Below, in pieces: positions 1-12,000 of a stretch of 64,000 bases of DNA; within the stretch, counting starts at the first letter, position 1; every line of letters begins with the position of its first letter. The position numbers were made by a program, and so were the translations under genes. The DNA is from Yamagishiella unicocca (Eukaryota > Chlorophyta > Chlorophyceae > Chlamydomonadales > Volvocaceae). Location: NCBI GenBank assembly GCA_003116995.1, contig BDSL01000002.1:2006001-2070000 (forward strand), in the 5' to 3' direction. The notes below the pieces were generated by a model, which ran no database searches, was not told where the DNA came from, and saw nothing but the letters and a program-made list of their open reading frames with translations.

Positions 1-77
1 CGCGGGCGGCTAGGTGGTTGTAGATAGATCGCGCCCAGTGGAAGGCGGATGTGAAGGCGCGGATGAGGGCTCTTGTG

Positions 78-362
78 TCATGCGTTGTACATGTTTAGGC
101 TCCTTCTGTCGCTTTTGCAAACATCAACGGGACCTTCGCTGCCAGCATCACCGCACACAATTGTGACAGGCGCTAGGCGACGACCCAGCTTGCAGTGATA
201 GCGCCAGACAAACTCAGCCACAGCCTCGGTCATGACCGAGCAACACAGCGGCATGAAGCGTGCCAGCCTGAGCTGCTGCGCATACGCGGTTGCAATCGTC
301 CTAGCGCTCGCCTCGCCGTCGGCCGTGTATTGCATTCCCCCAGGTATGATCTTGCGCCGCAC
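78..362 (-). CDS. Unidentified open frame near left edge
   Basis: A 94-codon frame from an ATG to a stop. The central part reads like real protein (for example TIATAYAQQLRLARFMPLCC and VTIVCGDAGSEGPVDV) rather than the shadow of a gene on the other strand. I recognise no family. A second protein-like stretch on the same strand lies just left of it (about 1-80). The pair could be exons of a gene running off the left edge, or remains of a transposable element, because a copy of the dispersed repeat ends immediately to its right. Confidence 0.2.
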   Translation of the reverse strand: MRRKIIPGGMQYTADGEASARTIATAYAQQLRLARFMPLCCSVMTEAVAEFVWRYHCKLGRRLAPVTIVCGDAGSEGPVDVCKSDRRSLNMYNA

Positions 363-386
363 CTCAAGGCCGTGCCCGTCTGATCA

Positions 387-424
387 CGTCTGGAACCCAC
401 TGTAACCGTTACAACAACAACGTG
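387..424 (+). mobile_element. 3' end of dispersed LINE/SINE-like repeat (copy E)
   Basis: The stretch reads tctggaacccactgtaac followed by cgtt and an ACAACAACAACG tail. The same 3' end with small changes recurs at 61,840-61,919, 61,485-61,613, 53,660-53,872, 60,611-60,817 (minus), 30,034-30,078 (minus) and 31,064-31,096. A shared 3' terminus with an (AAC)n tail, variable 5' extent and either orientation is the usual mark of target-primed retrotransposition. The autonomous parent is not visible. Confidence 0.5.
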
Positions 425-548
425 CCGAAGCCAAAAGTGGCGGCGGCGAAACCTGACAGGCATCGATTCCCAGCTCCCTAGGTGTCGCTGTTAGGCTGTG
501 CTCGGTCGTAGCTAAGCAATCAAGCGTTTCGCTCTTGCCACCCCGCAG

Positions 549-2747
549 CCAACAAGCCAGCCAACCCGCCACTGGCAATCCCCTGCGGCTGCTCCGACGT
601 CGACCCACGCGACTCCTTCTTGAGGGCGAGGTTGTGTCGCAAGGATGGGCTGCGCCTTCGCACGGAGATACTTCCGCGTCCATTCGGGGCCGCCTTACGT
701 AACGCACACATGCCTACCAGGATCCGCTTTGGAACACCCTTTGGAACCCATTTCGCAGTCCCTTTTGGTCCCATTGCGCTTCCACGTACCCTCTGGGACC
801 GCATCGCCATCACACGCCACAATGATGAGCCTGACCTGAATGCCTGGCTGACCCCACGCCATCACGCCATGCGCCCTTTCCCTTCCTTGCTCACTTACTT
901 TCTCTTTCCTGCTCCTCCGTCCCTTGCTTCAGGGTGGAGTTCTCGTGCTTTGACCAGGCGCGCTTCGGCTCCTGCAGCCAGGCCTTCATGCGGGAAACAC
1001 CCGAGGAGTTGCCCGAAGGTGCAACGAACCTAAAACCTATATGCCCCCACCTTGCCCTCAGTGCTGAACGCCCCAAACATTACAGCCCGCAATGCAACCC
1101 GCCGGCACCCTAAATACTCACCGCGGCCCACTCCTTTGCCTTCACTGCCCCACCATGCGCAGGCTACTGCCAAATCAGCTGCGGGCGCTGCTCCTGCTGC
1201 TCCTCCCTGGACGCGGTGCTGGAGTACAAGGGCCTCGAGATGTTCAGGTGATGATGCTACCTGGCGCCTACCGGTATCGACCGGGGGCCTACAGGGGGGC
1301 CGGGTCTCAAGAGAATTAGGGGCCAGCCTGAGCCGAATAAGGTTAGGTAGGTCGTCCACTTGGCACGTCGCACGTGGGTCGCCCACCAAGGGATGACGGC
1401 GCACGTGTCAAATCACGTACGGTACATGACATGGTGTACGCGGGGCGGTACATGAGCTGACGCCTGGTGTGACTCCTGCTTCGAGATACTATGCGCGTGG
1501 CTGCTGGTCGTGTATGTCAGGTGGATGCTCAGCTTCTCGGACGAGGGCGCCAAGACCAAGATGCCGGGGTACATGGTGACGCTGCTCGCACCCACAGACG
1601 GCGCCGTGTGGAGCGCGCTGAACAGGCTCGGTGGGTGGTTTGCGCGGGTGGAATCGTACAGTAAGGAAAGGGCTAGATGGGCAGTTGCGGCGCGAGCGAG
1701 GCGCGAGCTGGGCGGCGCGGACCACTAGGACCGAAATTGAGGACGCATGCAACGAAAGTCGCGATGCAGCAACCATACTGATAATGAAGGGCCCACGTGG
1801 GCTGACCAAGGGGGCTTACGCAGGGAACCCATGGGCGCACTCGCTTCAGCGCCGCGCTCGCGTGTGCTTTGCGCCGCGCAGGCTTCAGCACCAAAGAAGC
1901 TGTGGAGCGCGACGGTAACGCGAAAAACATCATCGCCGACCTCGGGCGTTACCACGTGCTCACACCGGTGGAACCCCTCAAGGTAAATACGAGGCGGCCA
2001 GCAGCGAGAACGTGGATGGCACACGGCTGAGCCGCTTGTCGGTCCCTTCCCGCCCAGCAAGTAAAGAGAGCGACCTATTAGGTCAATCCAAGGCTGCGGC
2101 CGGTTGCGGCCGCCATACGCGGCCCTCTCACACGCAACCCCGTCGCTCTGGCCCCCAGGCTACCTGGACGACGCCCTTCATGCTGTCTGACGTCAGCATG
2201 TGGACGGCCGTGTCCGGCAGCAAATCCATGGTGACAGGCAAGCAGGAGGACGGCGGCAAGGTCCGGGTGTCTAGCCCGAAAGCCTCGGCTGCCATCATCG
2301 ACCGTGACCTGTACGCATGCAAGGTGGGCAGGGTGCGGCCCGACAGGAGGCTCCACTAGCGCTGTGGAAGGATCGGGGTGGCGGTTCAACCAGGCTCGTG
2401 AACGGAAGTTCCGTACAGTATGGTTGGGCGGGAGCCGGAATAAGTACACGGAGTGGCGCATCCAAGTCTAAACGTAGTAAGCTCGGCGACGGATTCTTTT
2501 ACTCTCCGTGCTTGATGCCACCTCACAGCGCCGCAGTCTTCGTCTCCCTTCATCCCTTGCCCTTGCTCGTCTGAGACTGAACGGACGGCCGATTCGTCTG
2601 GCGAGAGCCTATGTGGCCCCAGTGGCCTCCAAGCCCGTGGTGCCCACAGAACCAAGCATCGCTGTCGTCCCGTTCTGCTGCTCGCAGGGCTTCGTGCAAG
2701 TGCTGGACGCAGTGCTGGTCCCGTGGTCTATGAACGGCTACAAGTGA
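549..2747 (+). CDS. ShKT + fasciclin (FAS1) domain protein, 5' end incomplete
   Basis: Probably a secreted or wall/matrix adhesion protein. Proposed exons: 549-630, 933-1018, 1163-1247, 1521-1630, 1882-1982, 2159-2323 and 2688-2747 (TGA); all junctions are GT-AG and phases agree, giving about 229 residues. The first three exons make a six-cysteine ShKT module (CSDVDPRDSF, then FSCFDQARFGSCSQAFM, then GYCQISCGRC). The rest is one FAS1 domain: VTLLAPTDGAVWSAL is the H1-type motif, NIIADLGRYHVL the middle, and GFVQVLDAVLVP the closing H2-type strand. The ShKT motif is a structural cysteine module found in many algal surface proteins; it does not imply a toxin. The exon at 549 starts in mid-codon, so at least one upstream exon, presumably with the signal peptide, is not located. 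FAS1 identity is secure; the first exon less so. Confidence 0.85.
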
Positions 2748-2948
2748 TGGCGCAGAGCGTCCAACGTCGTGCGCGGTTTGTGATCCGGCACATTGCTCCG
2801 CCGGGGCACCTTCGCAGACAAGCCGCTGGCCCTGTTGCTTTTCCACCGGAAGCGAGGCCTGTAGAGCGTAGCTAGTGGGGCGCCCGCCGGACACATCTGA
2901 TGACGACCGAGTGGGAGGGTAGCGCCGTTCGTGTCGGACTCGATGTAC

Positions 2949-2953
2949 TGTAA
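2949..2953 (+). promoter_or_regulatory. TGTAA polyadenylation signal of the ShKT-FAS1 gene
   Basis: TGTAA, the usual polyadenylation signal of chlorophycean algae, lies 202 bases after the stop codon at 2747. Confidence 0.5.
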
Positions 2954-4240
2954 CATCGAACTAAGGCCCCCACTGGGTTACTACTGCATCTATGAATCGT
3001 AATGTGGCATCATGGCGGTCAGACGCTCCGGATATGAAGCTCATGTAACACACGGCGGCGGACAGGCCTGAACAGCTTGCTTCCATGAAAGGAGCTATCC
3101 TTGGGGTCTTGGCCGGTGTGTACAGGCCATGAGGTCCTGACATTCGTTGCGTCCAAGCTTACATTATCTCGTCCAAGATCGTTGGCGCTGGCAATCGGGT
3201 TCAATGGACATTCAGGCCCATCCACGCCAAATGCATAATTGTTTGAAACCGAGATCCGAGATGTCTGAAACCGAGTACCGTACATGCTCGACAAAATAGT
3301 AATAGTTAAGTTGGCAAGTGGCCTCAGGATGGCCCAATTTGCGTGTCCCCCTGCATCCCCAAGATCGCAATACATGGTTCCGTCAGTCCATCGGCATTAG
3401 TGTGAGCACTCAATGTCGGGGAGGGGGGTGAGGTCCGAATAGAGGCATTACAACTATAAGCTGCTGGAAATTGAATACGGTACATGAGATGCCGCTCAAT
3501 ACCAGACACAGTGCGCAGTGCTGTCAGTGGACAAGCTCAGTCAGCCAGCCGCGCCATACCTGCCAGATAAGCTGCGACACAGGTGCCGTCGACGCGGCTG
3601 CACAAGACCGCGCGACGTTCTGTCAGTCGCGGCACCTAGGCTCTCCTCAACACGCTACAATGCGGCTGTTCACAAGCGGGCCGGCATCATTAAAACGTCT
3701 CCCTAATCGCAAAATAACTCTGGTGCCTCTTTTCTTCCGCCGCAGGGGCCAATTCCGCGCCAAGAGCATCGAAAATTTGGATTCCGCTACCGGTTTCAGA
3801 GCCATACAGCATAATTCTGGAGCTTCGGAATTTCATCACGTGCATCACCCTTCCCTTGGGGCAGGCAATCTGCACGCTGCTGCTACTATAGTCTGGGGAA
3901 GAGTAGCCAAACAGGCCACCCTGTAATGGCTTCAAGCCGTTGGATCAGCAGGCAGATGCCCGCCCAACCAGGCCCAACAAAGCAGCCTCGGTCCAAACTC
4001 CAGTGGACGCGCACGCCTCACGCCCGTGCGGCGTCTAACGACCTTGGAAAGGGTTTCCCAGCTTGACGACCCAATATCACTATGAAGCACAGGAAGATTC
4101 ACGGCTTCATGCACGGCACAAACCGTACTATTTGTCATACCAGAGCAAACCTTAATAACTATCGTACAAACCGTGCAGCCCATACGGTTGCTACACCACG
4201 AGCTGATCTGCACCGTTGTTACTGCCCACGGGCGCCCAAG
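2954..4240. other. No gene recognised
   Basis: Only short frames without family resemblance. The right part probably holds the 3' untranslated region of the minus-strand membrane protein. Confidence 0.5.
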
Positions 4241-5593
4241 TCATGTTGCTGCCACTCTCGCATCCGCGTCCCCTCTCTGGTGGCCTCCGGCCCCACCAGC
4301 GATGGCAGCCGCGTGCGGCTGGGCCCCAGCCGCCAACTGCGTCGTAGTGCCGTTAACGCCCCGGGCCTGGCTACTGTCGCTATCACGCCCCCTGCTGCTG
4401 GACTTGGCGCTCACCTCCGCGCCAAAGATGGGGCAGCTTACGTCGTCTCCGTCGGCCCTCTGTCTCCGGAGCATCATCCAGGCCCTGAAATCCTCCTCAG
4501 CCCGGACGACCTCCTCCCATTCCGCGCGCGCGACCCGGTGGTGCACCCACAGAGACCAGACGTGTGCAAACGTAAGCACCAAGCCAGAGCCGGCCACCAT
4601 CCCGATGAAGACGTACAACTGACACAGTGCGGGTGTAGGCCGGGCGGGGAATGACGGTTCAGTTGCGCGCACCATGCGGTTTCGCGGCAGCTTAAAACAC
4701 GGCCAAAAATCAACGGACGGAGCCGGGGGAGGAGGCTAGGTTGCGAGCAGCTAAAGGCAACAGACTCAAGCGATGAAGAACGGAGGCGCGCGTACACCAC
4801 AAAATGAAGGGGATCTGTGCACGTATCTACAGAGCATTAGTACGATATCACGCATGGCCAATTTACCATGACGGAGTAGTTGTAGGTGAGGGCGACTTCC
4901 AGGATAAGCGCCAGCATCGTGAAGAAGCACTGCGCCACGAAGAAGGGCTCGTTCAGCCGCCGGTCGATCCAGCTGGCTTGGCGCAGGTAGCGAATGACGC
5001 TCGTGGTCTGCTGGCCGCAGCGGCTGATGTGGCTGGTGAACGTAGCGGCTGCGGCAAGGGCGCATTAGAAACGGGCGCATGTTCTTGTCACGTCAATAGC
5101 AGCGGGGTTATGGGAGCGGATGGCTACGGGTGCGGGCCTCATCTCCTGCTTTCAGGCACGCAGTGCGTCGGTCGCCCATATTGGAACCTCCCTCCGCTTC
5201 CGTCAGCTTTTTTCCGCACTCGCACTCCGGCCGTGCTGTAACCTAAGCACCCTGATCCTGGCACTCGATACCACTCCTGGCATATCGCCGTTCTACGGGC
5301 GGCACCTTGTTCGTTGGGCACATCCGCAATTCCGTGTTGCTGCTGACGTCAGCACCTACGACACCACCCGATTCGCCTTATCCCCCGTGTGGCTTCTACT
5401 TCACTACGCCGCCCAACCCGCGAAGGCCATACACGCTTCCGGCGCACTTGCCGGACAGCATGACGCAGAACGCCAGCACCACGGACGTCATCTGGCAGAA
5501 GAAGTACGTCTGGAAGAGAGCCGTTCTGTCATCCTGCTGAGCCGCTGTGGACACGGCACCATAATTGAATGTTAGGAGCAGCGCCGCAATCAC
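4241..5593 (-). CDS. Multi-pass membrane protein, C-terminal part
   Basis: Three exons in consistent phase: 5593-5452, 5048-4867 and 4618-4241 (stop). Together they give about 233 residues. At least four hydrophobic spans are visible (VIAALLLTFNYGAV, TYFFCQMTSVVLAFCVML, FFTMLALILEVALTY, LYVFIGMVAGSGLVLTFAHV). Between spans 2 and 3 is a conserved-looking loop (SHISRCGQQTTSVIRYLRQ, then SWIDRRLNEPFF). After the last span come a charged segment (RAEWEEVVRAEEDFRAW) and a Ser/Ala-rich cytosolic tail. The intron after 5452 seems to start with GC (GCAAGT) instead of GT: phase 1 on both sides supports this, and the GT-free alternative runs into a stop. The N-terminal exons are not resolved; a possible soluble exon lies at 6263-6086 but its phase does not fit directly. 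Family not recognised; a receptor- or channel-like integral protein is only a guess. Confidence 0.65.
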
Positions 5594-8500
5594 CTGCAGG
5601 CGCAGGGAGGCGGGAGGTGACGGGTGACGAGTGGCGGGCCAGGTTAGGGTACGCAAGTGATTTCAGGCGTGCGCGAGAATCTCTCCTGGCCTGCACTCTC
5701 CTCGCAACCCAAACGACCACACCGGCCATGTGCCTCGTGGGGTAACGGCCAACCACGTACGGCGGCAACAAGACGCCTCCCACCCACCATCAGCATCCAT
5801 CAGCATGGAGAGACTCCCAGCATCCCACGCACGAGTCGCCCTCTGTGCATCAGCCTCCTCGAATGCCACGTCAAGGTAGCGGCCAGCAGCCGCCGCACCA
5901 CCCACCAGCAACCGCCACCCCACCCGCCAACCACTTCACGACTTTCCTTGCTCCTGGCGTATGGAGTCGTACTACGTTGCCTTGTTGGATCCGCGAACAC
6001 AACTCCTATCCGTATGGACGGGGTTCGCCCAATCGGCAACTTCAACGTCTCATCACGCGGCTCTCTGCAACCCGGTCACGCGCACCCCATATTTGGTACG
6101 CTCGATCCGCACTCGCCGCTTTGTTGGTGACGGTTGTAATTGACGCCGTGGTCACGCCGGAGGGGCCGTTTCGAATTGCGTTGACGACGAACTCGCTCGG
6201 CGCTGCCCCGTGCTCGTCGCGGAGTGTTGGGCCTCCGTCTATAGCGTTGTCATATACTCGCCACTGAACTGATGCAGGGCATTGCCATAGGAGTGATCGC
6301 TCCGGGAAGGCAACGTGGTCATGGCGGTGGTCTGTGAAAGCGACGCTGGGACGTCTCATTAGGTTGAGAAAATTAGCGTTACTAGGTTGCATCGTCTCCC
6401 AGCCATCGTCTCCTAGCCTTCTGGTCTTACAGAATTAATGCATATGACATTTTTTAGTAGTTCCATACGCACTACCGCTTTGTTTAGGAATGGGGGAAGC
6501 CGGCTGGAAGCAATTTGTTCCAGAAACTAGTCTGCGGTTTACAAACGCTGCCGCTAGCATGGCAATTATAACATTTACGTTTCCGTCATACGCAGCGTTC
6601 CAGTCCTGTCCTTCGACATAGGCTTAGCGCACAGCGCGAGCAAAACCCCTACATAAGCAAACGTGAAGTTAAACATCATCGCTCGATTGGTCAGCTCGGC
6701 CATACGTGGCGTTCGCCGTTCCCCTTGCTGCCGTACCACTTTCGAAGACGAAGGCGAGGGACGAAGCAGCCCAACGCCCCGCTCTGCCAGGCAACGAGCT
6801 TCTCAACGAGAGTAAGAATACCGGTATCAGGGCTGCTGCCTCAGCGCCGGCCCTGGCCTCATCATCAATCAGCCTGCGTTTAGAGGGTTGGTGGTGTGCG
6901 GCAGCAACAATGTGTGAATCCGGAATTGGAAGGTGCTCTTCCCGGGCTCTCAGTTCTGCAGAAATCAATGTTACAGACCTCGCCGAGAACAACGCCTGCA
7001 GTTGCCTCGTGCGCCACACACGCCAAACTGGCACGCCCGGTTACCGGTGCTCACGGCAGCCGATCTTACCCGGGGCCCATGCGAACACGACTGCCTACCT
7101 CAGCCCCCATCGCTGGCCGAAAGGTGAGTCAAAAGAATGCAAGCCCAATTGCTTGTACAGTGCGAATCGCGAACTAACTAGGCCCCCCCATTGCGTCTCA
7201 TCTCAGGACAAACACGGTAGCGATAACGGCCGCCACTTAGACGCCCGTCGCGGGACTGATACACGTTTAGCACCCGCGCGGCAGTGCGACACCAGTGCTC
7301 GCACCACGGTTTCAATCCCCGGCACAGCACCACGTGGTGGCCGCAGCATCCGGCTTATTCTACTTCATTCGAAAGCCACTGCCACCCAGCGCGCTGGTTT
7401 GACCAGCAACGTCTGCCGTGCCAGAAGACAAAAAAGAAATGCGGCATTACGACGTTAGGAAGCCACGCGCCCAACAGCACCAACACCACAGTCTTATTCT
7501 ACTTCCAACGAAGCCTAACACGCCAACGAATAGCACCAGGTGGGCGCCCCTGCATACCCCCCTCAAAGGACGCGGTGGTCCCGCTAAATAAGTTACCATT
7601 ACCTTTTACCACCACGGTCCGAACCTACATGGTCACCATACATCGCCGTATACACCATATATAAAATAAACCGCCCTTACGTCTTTAGCGTTTATTCGTT
7701 CCGAACTTCTCAACGGATTCGGTGGCGACGACGCGCGATGCATGTTCAATGCCACCCCATGAAACCAGGGTGGCCGTCCATGCACCCCGTGTGACGACCT
7801 CAGGTCGCCGTTGCAGGAAACTACAGCAACGGCAACCGAAACAGTTGAAGAAACAGTTGTCACGGCAGCACGAGAAAGGAACGAGTACATATCTTGGGAG
7901 TCAGCCAGCAACATGCAGTACCGCAGGTGCCCGTCATTCAGCAACACGCGCCTTTTCAATTGTCCCTATCCAACAACAACAAATGCACCGCCGGCACTCC
8001 TAAGACCTATTCCGACGACGACAACGAGCCGCAGGCCCTGCAGGCGAGCGGCGGCCGCTCCTTCCCTCAGGCTTGCGTGATGAAAGAGGTCCGTGGGACA
8101 TAACAACCGCCCGGACGAAGCAAACCGAACGACGCAAACCCAGACCATCAGACGCCAACACACCGCATAATTATTGGATTGGGACGCTCGGCCCAAAGCC
8201 TAAACAGTGCAATAGCAGACACCCAGTGGGCCCTTGGTGAATGCGCCTTCGGCTTTACTACGATTAGATGTACATGACCCGTTCACCCTCCGTACGGTAA
8301 TAAATGTATCAATGAAAGGATGCAGGAGTACATGTGGGTAAGAAGTTGTTTCTTGTAGGGGTCACTTTAGACTGCGAAGTATCCATATGCCAGGTGGCAA
8401 AACTGGCGCGCTAGGCCAAGATGTAAGGCCCCCCACGGCTTTCAGCTATCCATAAAGGGGTGGCGTACGCGCCGCGTACAACCCCCATGCACGTCACCTG

Positions 8501-8885
8501 CCCGACCAAGACAAACGCCCCACGTCGCAGATGACCGAGGCCCACACACTGATTCCGGTGTGCACTTTATAATGCCGCTCGAAGAACCACCGGAAAGCAG
8601 ACTCTCGAGCCTGCCGTACCGCCCGCCCACATCGCCTTTGGCAAGCACACATCTCAGCCGTGGCTCGCTCGTCCCAGCCCCTGCTCGTCCATCACCAGCC
8701 CTCCGCCCTGCTCGTCCGGAGAGGACATGCTGGAGGCGCATGGCCGACGATGCTGCTGCTTGCTGGGTTTATGCCGGCTACACGTGGCATTGCGGCATTA
8801 TCCGGTGTCCGATCCGACAGGGCCAGCTCTCCGGAAAGAACACGATGCCGGACCCGACCGAATGGACCGATGCGTGCGAGGTGGG
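5594..8885. other. Mostly unassigned; possible upstream exons of the membrane protein
   Basis: On the minus strand, 6263-6086 has a pyrimidine-poor but usable acceptor and donor and reads like an exoplasmic segment (WRVYDNAIDGGPTLRDEHG, then SEFVVNAIRNGPSGVTTASI). On the plus strand, 6706-7458 is an uninterrupted 250-codon frame, rich in Arg/Ser/Cys and without a recognisable domain. From about 6,420 to 6,660 and 8,230 to 8,450 the DNA is richer in A+T and I see nothing in it. Confidence 0.3.
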
Positions 8886-9038
8886 TCAGCGACCCCGCAG
8901 CATGCTGCTGCTGCCGTTATTGCTGTACGTGCCGCCACCGCCTCCGCTGCTATACATGCCTTCGCCGCTGCCAAACATGTTGAAGCTGCTGACACCTGCT
9001 ATACGCGCTGCTGAAACCGCAAACTGCCACATTTTCCA
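8886..9038 (-). CDS. Possible alternative last exon of the FMO gene
   Basis: Just before the stop at 9079 the FMO frame contains a usable donor (GCG then GTGCGC). A good acceptor (cagttgcag) precedes 9038. Joining them keeps phase 0 and adds 50 residues: MWQFAVSAARIAGVSSFNMF, then a Gly/Ser-rich end (GTYSNNGSSSMLRGR, stop). The long frame and the clean junction argue for a real exon; whether the intron is always, sometimes or never removed cannot be told from sequence. Confidence 0.4.
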   Translation of the reverse strand, partial: WKMWQFAVSAARIAGVSSFNMFGSGEGMYSSGGGGGTYSNNGSSSMLRGR

Positions 9039-9078
9039 CTGCAACTGCTGCTGCGGTACATGACAGCGCCCCGCCCGC

Positions 9079-12000
9079 TCAGCGCACCGCGGGCCAGGTG
9101 GTGGATGTAGCGGACGTGCCGGGCATATGCCCCCAGCGTAGCGCCCTCGCCTGCGGGCAGGGGGGCTCGGCCTCCCCTGGGGCCGCTGGGGACCTCATGG
9201 GGGACGTGTGCCTGCCGGTGGCCACCGCATCTTCCAGCATCTTCGTCATGGGGGGACAGCGGTCGGTGGAGAGGCGTCGCTTGCTGGGTGAGCCGCGCGG
9301 GTGCACATGCCAGAAGGACAACGACGCGCGAGGGGACAACGTTTCATTGGAGGCGTTGGGAGAAGCCTCGCCTCCAAAAGGATACCCGCCGCCGCTGTTG
9401 CTGAGTCGCCCTCGACTAGGTGCGGCGGCACCATCTGGCAGCCTGTCGCGCGCCGTCGCGGCGCCGCCAGCGGCAGCGCTGGGGCTCTGAAGGCCGTCGG
9501 GGGACGCCCGAACGCAGGAGGCGTCTGCAGAGTCGCGCGCCGAAACCAACTGCGGCGCCAAGCCGTCCAGGCCGACCGGCGCCTGACATGTGGGGTTTTG
9601 CCCGGTGGCCACAAAGTGCACAAAGCCCGCGCCCACCTGCTCTTCAACGCAGAGGCCCTCGTCGGCCGAGCCGGCCCCTGCGGCCCACGGCTTCAAGCTG
9701 ACCTCTATGTGGGTGCTACAGGTGGTGGCAGTTTCAGCAGGACTCCGAGGCGCCCGCAATTGAGACGTAGTGGAACTCTCCCGGCTGCACCCACCATTCC
9801 GTGCGGCGGCATCAGCCTGGCGCTGGGCGCCAAACCCAGTCGCCGGCGCCAGAGTGCTCTGCCAGCTGCTACTGCCGCCACTGCAGCCCGGTGCCACGCC
9901 GTCAGGCGCGGTCCAGGTGTCCGCCGCCGGTGCAGGTCCGCTGATCGCCTCCCCAGCGAACAACGACGAGGTGCCCACACCTCGCGATGATGTCGTCAGC
10001 ACGTCGGGCATTGTGCGAGCGATGCGGCAGCTGCTGCTGCCGGGCGCCGTGGAGGCCCCCTGGGAGGAGGACATGTGCTTTGAGGAGGACTGCTGCTTGG
10101 TAACCCTCGGCGCCACCAGCTTCGTCTTCCAGGTGGTGCTTCGCAGCAGGTGCGCTAGCGCCCATATCTCGTCATCCGATACCGTGTCAGTGGACCTGCG
10201 CATCGTTAGCGTGGCTGGGTCGCCCAGTCCTGCCGGACCCGGCATCAAATCCGCGTCGCGCCGTCCGAAGACCATCGCCGCCGCCGCCGCAGCGGCGTCC
10301 GCCATGGCCGTGTTCGCGGTCCTACCGGCCGCGATCTTCGTTGGCTCCTGTGTTTCGGTGCTGCTGGTGCAACCCGAGCTGTAGCCGCTGTGCAGGTATT
10401 GCGCGCTGCCCATCGCCGCATCCGATGCGGTGCCACTCGCGGCTGTTGCCGCCGCCGGCCCCCTCACCATACCGCCCGTGCTCGCCTGCTGCTGCTCTAC
10501 CCGTTGTACTGCGGCCAGCACCGGGTGGTCGGCCCCAACAAGGGAGCTGTAGTCCTCGGGCGAGTCGGCTCCGAAGCACTCAGCAAGAGGGTTGATCCCC
10601 TTGCGCCGCGGTTTGTGGCCCATGTCAGAAAGGAGCTGCGGATGCGTTGGAAGGACACGGGTTCGCGTGGCAGTCAGTTACGGAGCCCTTCAAGTCCGGA
10701 CGCGGGCGCAGCAGCGCACAACGAGCGTGGTGGTGTGGCCATGCCCTCCCTCCCGTCCCGCCGCCCGTCCCACCTGGTCGTAGTACTTCATGCCGTACAT
10801 CATCACCACCGCGCCACGGCTCCGTTGGGCCGGCATGACCTCCCGCCGCCACCTTTGCTGCGCTCGGACGTCCGCCGCCATGTCGGAGGCAGAGGGCAGG
10901 CGCACGCGGCCGGCCAGCAGGTTGGCCAGCCACAGCGCCTGCAGGCCGTGGGTGAGGATGTTGCTGTAGGTGCTCACCTGTGGCAGGGGGGCGGATCACG
11001 GAGGGGGGATAGGTGCAGTTGGGAGTTGGGGGCGGGCGAGGGTCGGGTCGGTCACAGGGATGCAGTGCAGGTACCGGAGCAAGTGGCGGAAGTCTGCGGC
11101 GGCAGGAGGACGTGTGGTACTCGATGGAGCCGGCGACGAGAGAGGCGCCGCTTGGCGGCGCCTCACTGCACGCAGGCAACTGAACGGGTACCACCTGAGA
11201 CGGGGAGACCGCCAATGCTGGCCGGTGCGTCACTGAGCTTTACATGCAGCTGGCGCCGGCTTTACATGCAGCTGGCGCCGGCTTTACATGCAGCGTTCGT
11301 TAGGACACCCCAGTGCTTCTTGACGTGCGGGCAAGGACCGGGGTGCGAGGTACTCGTCCACCCACCTCCCTTCGATATTTTCCTCCCGCATATATTATTC
11401 CCACGCACCTCACTGCCGATAAACGCCAGGTGCGGTACGGCAGGCGGCAGGCAGTTGCGGTACAGATACAGGCCGTCCTTCTGCAGGCCGAGCCGTGCGC
11501 GCATCTCGCCGTCGAAGTATTCGTACGACTTCATGTAGCCGGTGCAGTACAGGATGACGTCCGCGGCGCGGAAGGTGCCGTCCTGCGTGACCGTGACGGT
11601 GGAAGCGTGAGGACACCATACCGCGTAAGGCCCTCGCCGCGTGGGAAATGGTGGCGTCTCAAGGAACGCGGCGACGGCGACGCAACAAACCACCTGACGA
11701 CCGAGCACCTTAACAGCTGGGGTACCTACGGGGGCAGCTGCGTACCCTGCTGTACACCTGGGCCCAACGGCCCAACGGCCGTACCAACGGCCGCGTAACC
11801 TCCCTCCCGAGCCTACAGCTTTCCGGTGTCAGTTAAGCCACGGGACCACCACCCAACTCAGTGTATTGTGTTCCTAATTGGGAGGGAAAGCTCCAAGGTC
11901 ACCATAGCCCCCAGCCCCGCTGCCGGACCGCCCATGCCCAGCCCCAGTCCCGGCTCCTCCGGCTGCCCGGTCCACCGGGCCCCCCAGCATCAGACCCACA

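Noticed and set aside
9301..11538. Plus-strand frames of 204-382 codons
   Set aside because: Antisense to the FMO tail and last core exons.
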